Shown: positions 5,750 through 7,947 of the stretch, in pieces
Position numbering within the stretch: position 1 is the stretch's first letter
Layout of the letters: each line of letters starts with the position of its first letter
NCBI GenBank assembly: GCA_945889545.1
Contig: CAMDCC010000132.1
Coordinates: 1-7,947, forward strand
Direction: 5' to 3'
DNA: 7,947 nt
Origin: Bifidobacterium breve
Lineage (GTDB): Bacteria; Actinomycetota; Acidimicrobiia; IMCC26256; PALSA-555
The notes under the pieces: model-generated
What the model saw: only the letters and a program-made list of their open reading frames with translations
What the model was told of the DNA's origin: nothing
Databases searched by the model: none
Program-made: the position numbers and the translations under genes

Positions 5750-5786
5750 CCGCCGAGTGGCTATCCGGGGGTCACCCGCCGAGTGG
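5750..5786. repeat. 11-bp direct repeat at the end of the secreted-protein gene
   Basis: CCGCCGAGTGG occurs at 5750-5760 and 5776-5786. The second copy is within the final codons of the secreted Ig/IPT-like gene (the PLGG end) and the first is in the gap before the plsY-like gene. Spacing is 26 bp start to start. It may be a relic of a short duplication. Confidence 0.7.
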
Positions 5787-6326
5787 TTTGATAATCAGGT
5801 TGAAGGCTTCGCCGAGGGTGGTCTGGCTCGAGATGACCGACTCGCTCACAACGGTGCGCGGCGCGGTCGGGCACGGAACGTTGATGGTGGACCCGGCCAC
5901 GGCGGTCGAAGAGGAACCGATGACCGTGGTGTTGGCGTCGACCACGTCGAAGCTCGCGCAGACGCCGCGCAGCACGCGCCGACCGGTGACATCAGACACA
6001 TAACAGACAAGCCGCACGAACCCAGGCCCTGGCGTTGCAGTTTCGGGAACGCCGATGGTGTCGCCGCCGGTACCGAGCCGCACGCCGTCGGTTGCGAGGA
6101 ACTCTGTGGCGAACGCGCTCGACCCGCGACACTCGGCGTCGGCGTCAGGGCTCCCGACGACCACATAGCTGATCTCGGTGCCGGGCGGTCCCTGCGATGG
6201 GCTCACGCTTCCGAACCCAACGGTGTCGTCGCTCGTACCCGCGCTCGCAGGCACCGCGATGAACGCTCCGAGTGCGGCCGCGAGCAAGACCAGCATGCGG
6301 AAGTGGGCGGGGCTACGACGCGTCAC
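5772..6326 (-). CDS. Small secreted protein with Ig/IPT-like beta domain
   Basis: The product has 184 residues. A Sec signal peptide is clear: MTRRSPAHFR, a hydrophobic core (about 11-25) and VPASA before GTSDD, with predicted cleavage after A29. The mature part of about 155 residues begins FGSVSPSQGPPGTEISYVVV (38-57), the opening strand pattern of IPT/TIG or Ig-like sandwiches. It is rich in Val, Thr, Ser and Gly. Cysteines at 66, 108, 123 and 152 could make two disulfides. GTG at 6326 is chosen because GAGGAG (6337-6332) precedes it by 5 nt and the signal peptide starts there. A longer ATG reading from 6398 would add 24 residues ahead of the signal peptide. It lies 84 bp after the AT3-SGNH gene, in the same direction. 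I do not recognise a specific family and its role is unknown. Confidence 0.82.
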   Translation of the reverse strand: MTRRSPAHFRMLVLLAAALGAFIAVPASAGTSDDTVGFGSVSPSQGPPGTEISYVVVGSPDADAECRGSSAFATEFLATDGVRLGTGGDTIGVPETATPGPGFVRLVCYVSDVTGRRVLRGVCASFDVVDANTTVIGSSSTAVAGSTINVPCPTAPRTVVSESVISSQTTLGEAFNLIIKPLGG

Positions 6327-6331
6327 TGCAA

Positions 6332-6337
6332 CTCCTC
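6332..6337 (-). promoter_or_regulatory. Shine-Dalgarno site deciding the GTG start of the secreted protein
   Basis: GAGGAG on the minus strand is followed by five bases and GTG at 6326. It favours this start over the in-frame ATG at 6398. The 84-bp gap 6327-6410 shows no other clear signal beyond a repeated GATCGGG (6349-6355 and 6388-6394). Confidence 0.75.
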
Positions 6338-6410
6338 GGGTTCTTGAAGATCGGGACCAGTCTGCCCAATCCCGGCTCGGCAATGGGGATCGGGCCATCA
6401 GCTGCCCACG

Positions 6411-7947
6411 TCAAGCAGCGGGAAGCTGGGGCAACAGCCACTGGAAGATCAGCTCGGCCGCGTCAGGGTTGAAGTGGACGCCGTCGTAGCGCAGCTCCAC
6501 GCCGTCGAGGGTGTTCGAGTACTGCCCGTTGGGCGAGACGTGCTCGTTGAGATCCACGAGCGTGACCCCGGTGTCGGCTCGCTGTTTCACGTAGCGACGA
6601 AGCAGCGTGTTCCAATGATCGATCCGGGCCGGATCGTCTTCGTCCCAGATCGAAGGCTGACCGACCACCACGGGACGTTGGTTGTACGGCGCGGTCAGCA
6701 ACACAACCTTGCCATCCCTCTCCCGCAGGATGTCGACGCCACGATCGAGCTGGTCGAGCAGGTAACGATCCGACTCCTTGGTGCCGAACGCGAGACTCGT
6801 GCCGTCGACTTCGATGTCTTGCACCACGAACACGTCGAAGACCACCACCGACACGACCGGCGCGATCTCGGCGATGTAACCCTGCCATTGCGTGGGCCAC
6901 TCGTCGCAGGTCGGCTCGGTGGGGGCTGTGCGCCCACCGTGCTCGATCGTGGCACGCTGCGCGAGCCCACACGCGAGCTGCCCGCGGTTGAACAGCTCGA
7001 CCCCCGCCGCGTGCGAGCCTCGATCGAAGCCATCACCCAACGTCTTGGCCACCGAGTCGCCCACGACAAGCACGCTCGCAGGCACAGGGACCGGCGTGCC
7101 GGGGATCGTGGTTGCCGTAGGAATCGCGACTGCAACCTCCTCCGGTGCGCTGCGAAGCACAGGAACGAGCAGGAAGACCAGGGCGAGGATCACCGCGGTC
7201 ACGGGCACCACGACCAGCGCGCGACGCGCGATCACCGGCCACGCGCCTCGCCGCACCGGAAGCTCTACGAGGTAGTACGACGCCACGGCGAACCCGCCGC
7301 TCACCACCAGGCGCACCAGCAGGAGACCGGTGCCACCCAACCCGACGCGGTCTTCCGTGAGCGTGAGGTAAACCGGCCAGTGCCACAGGTACAGCCCGTA
7401 CGAGACGAGTCCGACGGCACGCAACGGCGGTGGTGAGAGCGCGGCGCGCACGAGGTTGCGGCTCGGCTGCACCGCCGCGGTGATCACCAGCGCACACGCG
7501 ATGGCTGCGAGCAGATACCCGCCGCGGTACATCCACTCGGCCGTGTCCTTCGTGATCACGAGCATCACCACAAGGACCACGAGACCAACAAGCCCGGCGC
7601 GTACCACGGGTGCGGGTCGCGGCGGCCCATCGCGACGAGTGCGGAGCCGCAGCAGCAATGCCGCCAATGCCGCACCGACGAGGAGCGCTTGCGCTCTCGT
7701 GTCGGTCCCGTAGTACACGCGCGACGGATCGCCACCCGGTGTGAACAGCACGGCCATGAGCGCGGCAGACGCGAGCGCGCCGCCCACGAAGATGCGCGTC
7801 AGCGAGCGCAGCTTCGGGCGCCACCGCAAGAGTCCAACCATGATGAACGGCCACAGCAGGTAGAACTGCTCTTCGATCGCGAGCGACCACATGTGTCGCA
7901 GCGGTGAGGGCGCGGCGAACTGCTCGAAGTAGCTCTGATCCGAGAAG
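6411..7947 (-). CDS. AT3-SGNH O-acyltransferase (OafA/YrhL type), N-terminus beyond the window
   Basis: The frame is open to the right edge, so the true start and roughly the first helices are missing; 511 residues are visible. The membrane acyltransferase-3 part shows SPLRHMWSLAIEEQFYLLWP, YYGTDTRAQALLVGAALA and VSYGLYLWHWPVYLTL, all typical of the family, with several transmembrane helices. A last helix leads into an extracytoplasmic SGNH hydrolase-like domain. That domain has VLVVGDSVA (nucleophile Ser) and LRYDGVHFNPDAAE near the C-terminus (the Asp and His of DxxH). Proteins of this layout pass acyl groups across the membrane and attach them, often acetyl, to sugars of cell-wall polymers, glycolipids or peptidoglycan. 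The ATG at 7892 lies inside the conserved block and is not the start. The acceptor is unknown. It is the first visible gene of the minus-strand series. Confidence 0.94.
   Translation of the reverse strand, partial: FSDQSYFEQFAAPSPLRHMWSLAIEEQFYLLWPFIMVGLLRWRPKLRSLTRIFVGGALASAALMAVLFTPGGDPSRVYYGTDTRAQALLVGAALAALLLRLRTRRDGPPRPAPVVRAGLVGLVVLVVMLVITKDTAEWMYRGGYLLAAIACALVITAAVQPSRNLVRAALSPPPLRAVGLVSYGLYLWHWPVYLTLTEDRVGLGGTGLLLVRLVVSGGFAVASYYLVELPVRRGAWPVIARRALVVVPVTAVILALVFLLVPVLRSAPEEVAVAIPTATTIPGTPVPVPASVLVVGDSVAKTLGDGFDRGSHAAGVELFNRGQLACGLAQRATIEHGGRTAPTEPTCDEWPTQWQGYIAEIAPVVSVVVFDVFVVQDIEVDGTSLAFGTKESDRYLLDQLDRGVDILRERDGKVVLLTAPYNQRPVVVGQPSIWDEDDPARIDHWNTLLRRYVKQRADTGVTLVDLNEHVSPNGQYSNTLDGVELRYDGVHFNPDAAELIFQWLLPQLPAA

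Noticed and set aside
4963..6003. Long plus-strand frame across the MFS start, the plsY-like gene and the secreted-protein gene
   Set aside because: It is antisense to three supported genes and its composition is that of a shadow frame (Arg, His and Glu rich, no domain).
6327..6398. N-terminal extension of the secreted protein from an ATG at 6398
   Set aside because: A good SD site sits 5 nt before the GTG at 6326, and the signal peptide begins just there. The extension would put 24 polar residues in front of it.
6474..7436. Long plus-strand frame antisense to the AT3-SGNH gene
   Set aside because: The minus-strand frame has strong AT3 and SGNH motifs. The plus-strand product is Arg/His-rich with no recognisable motif.

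Overview
The window is GC-rich and densely coded, with GTG as well as ATG starts, short or overlapping gene junctions and several starts lacking a Shine-Dalgarno (SD) site. Together with a CysQ phosphatase close to the mycobacterial type, this points to an actinobacterium. A single-pass envelope protein with a long Ser/Thr stalk and the style of the acyl-CoA dehydrogenase suggest an Acidimicrobiia-like lineage, but that placement is inference. No RNA gene, CRISPR array, insertion sequence or phage gene was seen.

From left to right: a 14-bp tandem array cut by the window edge (1-56); an acyl-CoA dehydrogenase on the minus strand (79-1293) with a strong SD site and an 18-bp near-perfect palindrome upstream that looks like a TetR-type operator; a membrane-anchored protein with an Ig/PKD-like exterior (1414-2070, minus); an 81-bp divergent promoter region; cysQ on the plus strand (2152-2934). 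cysQ converges on a long minus-strand series with only 2 bp between the stop codons.

That series is transcribed from right to left. It contains an AT3-SGNH O-acyltransferase whose N-terminus lies beyond the window (7947 to 6411), a small secreted Ig/IPT-like protein (6326 to 5772), a divergent PlsY-like membrane protein (5724 to 5107), an MFS exporter (5059 to 3776) and a DegV/FakB-like fatty-acid-binding protein (3779 to 2937). Gaps are 84, 47 and 47 bp and the last pair overlaps by 4 bp (GTGA), so one operon is plausible, at least from plsY-like to degV. A DegV/FakB protein presents fatty acids for phosphorylation and PlsY consumes acyl-phosphate, so their co-location suggests an acyl-lipid or envelope role. 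The PlsY-like protein, however, has lost several residues thought essential in PlsY.

The most unusual structure is the plsY-like/MFS junction (5055-5122). Four 17-bp tandem units each carry an ATGA. Because 17 leaves remainder 2 on division by 3, the units form a chain of three six-codon ORFs, each ending inside the start codon of the next, with the last feeding into the real MFS start. The 14-bp array at the left edge has the same arithmetic on the plus strand.
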